Shown here one piece after another: positions 62,866 through 64,000 of a stretch of 64,000 nt of DNA. Position numbers and translations under genes: made by a program. Under the pieces are notes generated by a model. It saw only the letters and a list, made by a program, of their open reading frames with translations, searched no databases and was not told the DNA's origin. This stretch comes from Echinarachnius parma (Eukaryota > Echinodermata > Echinoidea > Clypeasteroida > Echinarachniidae), in the NCBI GenBank assembly GCA_037951105.1, contig JBAMJV010000899.1:1-64000 (forward strand). Direction: 5' to 3'. Every line of letters starts with the position of its first letter. Within the stretch, counting starts at the first letter, position 1.

Positions 62866-63090
62866 TGTATCGATAAATATTCCCAAAACTACAAGTAATT
62901 AATATCTGCAAATTCTGCAATCACATAGGCGGGGCTCTGACCCGCCATATGGTATGCGGAACTCGAATAAGCCAGAAATTGACTTAAATGCCCGACGATA
63001 GAAACGGTGTACTTGTTAGTTTTCACGCATACAATTTGCAAACAGCATTTATAAACCCTGTGTGGGTATGCCATTGTCTGGAGTACTTAG
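62866..63090. other. No gene seen
   Basis: Short spacer. Confidence 0.4.
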
Positions 63091-63094
63091 ACCA

Positions 63095-63520
63095 ATTTTT
63101 TTCGCTCACAAAAAATGACAAAAGCATTCTATAGAGCTCAATAGAATCCCATTGTTGTGTATTGTCTGGGTCTGTCTGGGAACATCTCACCCCGGCGAGT
63201 TCACAAGCGGACTGTGAATCTGGGGCTATAGTATGTGTTGATACCTGACCAGTGCGATATTTGAACGATAGAGCGCTATTGTTGTGCATTGTCCACAACT
63301 GTGTGGCCAGATCTCATCTCATCGCATTGAGTTAGTATAGCATCGGGTTCACACACAGACTCAGAGTGTAGAGCATGTGTATTATTGATCTCTGACTTGT
63401 GCTGTACAGGATCAATAGAGCGCTATTGTTGTGCATTGTGTGTGACTGTCTGGAAACGTCTCGTCACATTGAGTTAATACAGCCCCGAGTTCACACACAG
63501 ATCGTGAATCTAGGGCACAA
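63095..63520. repeat. ~150-170-bp tandem repeat, three units
   Basis: CAATAGAATCCCATTGTTGT / CGATAGAGCGCTATTGTTGT / CAATAGAGCGCTATTGTTGT, TGCATTGT, TCTGGGAACATCTCACC / GTGGCCAGATCTCATC / TCTGGAAACGTCTCGTC, and GAGTTCACA / GGTTCACACACAGA / GAGTTCACACACAGA with GTGAATCTGGGG / GTGAATCTAGGG. Confidence 0.85.
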
Positions 63521-64000
63521 TGGAGCTAGTCAATCTTTTGGCTCAAATGATACAGGTATGATAAAACAATACATTGAATTACTGTGCATCCTTTTTTTAG
63601 ATTACTCCAGCTTATGTGCTTGGTATGAAAGCTAGCTATGTATTGATCTACGAGTCAGTTGGTCGTTGGGTACGTGTGCACTTTTTGTGCAGATGATCAG
63701 TTTTGTGCTTGATACAGGGTTTACAAACTAATTTTCCTAAGACAACCTGCAACATTCCGGGATCGGTGTGAACTCGGGCTACATATTGATCTAATGATGC
63801 AATGGGTCTGCGAGTACAAAAGGGGTGTTCTTCTGCGCGGATAAACACGTCTGAAACGTGTCTACCGAGTGCAACAAGTGTCACAGTCTGAATCAGCCAC
63901 ACCTGTTTGACCGGTACGATTCGTAAAATGGAATTAATTTTGAAATGCTAACTAGTATCATTGAAATATTTTGTTGTCTTCAGTTCAGGTACTGCCAAAT
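63521..64000. other. No gene seen; possible further diverged units
   Basis: GTGTGAACTCGGGCTACA (63767, in similar context) and GTCTACCGAGTGCAAC hint that the preceding array continues in decayed form. No gene is supported to the window edge. Confidence 0.4.

Noticed and set aside
1-64000. Reverse transcriptase, integrase, capsid or transposase fragments
   Set aside because: No supporting frame or motif was recognised on either strand; all mobile elements seen are short and non-coding.

Overview
The window is eukaryotic, non-coding, repeat-built DNA. No open reading frame on either strand looks like a protein-coding exon. The longest ones (up to about 246 codons) lie in simple or tandem repeats, and none shows a recognisable domain. 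I see no rRNA gene, no CRISPR array, no bacterial operon structure, and no LTR, LINE or virus-derived element. The composition suggests an intron or intergenic stretch of a marine invertebrate genome: AT-rich, many microsatellites, dozens of short non-autonomous DNA transposons (MITEs), a tRNA-derived SINE, and many long poly-C/poly-G tracts. TTAA-flanked MITEs with AGGG termini and the SINE body make an echinoderm or other invertebrate deuterostome my best guess, with low confidence.

Layout. 0.2-1.3 kb: G-rich minisatellite. 2.5-5.4 kb: a TTAA-flanked MITE, a 137-bp triplication, and a ~205-bp tandem array carrying two MITE insertions. 5.8-8.3 kb: short tandem arrays, one with C-tracts. 8.8-11.1 kb: the dispersed repeats here called R and F, plus MITEs of families A and H. 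12-14.6 kb: family C in a tandem duplication, then local arrays. 15-19.5 kb: SINE, family D, a 15-copy C-tract minisatellite, a MITE with a 6-bp target duplication, and an element with a 38-bp palindrome. 20-21 kb: TG-rich repeats. 21.7-23.4 kb: the only GC/CpG-richer, promoter-like patch, with a possible non-coding exon and a CTCF-like motif. 25-31.4 kb: C/G-tract arrays and a Tc1-like MITE. 32.5-36.7 kb: foldbacks, families B and A (B inserted inside A), and a tRNA-like gene inside a perfect palindrome. 38-44 kb: many diverged tandem arrays, Tc1-like repeats and a 285-bp polypurine tract. 45-54 kb: more of the same families. 54.3-56.5 kb: a 22-copy VNTR with 76- and 64-bp units. 57.7 kb: a second tRNA-like core between inverted arms. 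58-63.5 kb: further arrays and one more H copy.

Three themes stand out. (1) A tRNA-like unit with intact Pol III boxes A and B sits in the loop of an 80/80-bp perfect inverted repeat (33,690-33,940), and a second, older-looking element has a similar plan (57,658-57,893). (2) Several MITEs landed in locally duplicated DNA, so the sister copy preserves the empty site. This fixes the target duplications as TTAA, TA and probably 6 bp without an outside reference. (3) In several unrelated arrays every unit carries a poly-C/G tract at the same phase, which suggests that such tracts seed or mark local duplication. Names such as A, B, K, R and F are labels made for this window. Superfamily assignments are inferences from terminal motifs and target duplications, because no transposase gene is present.
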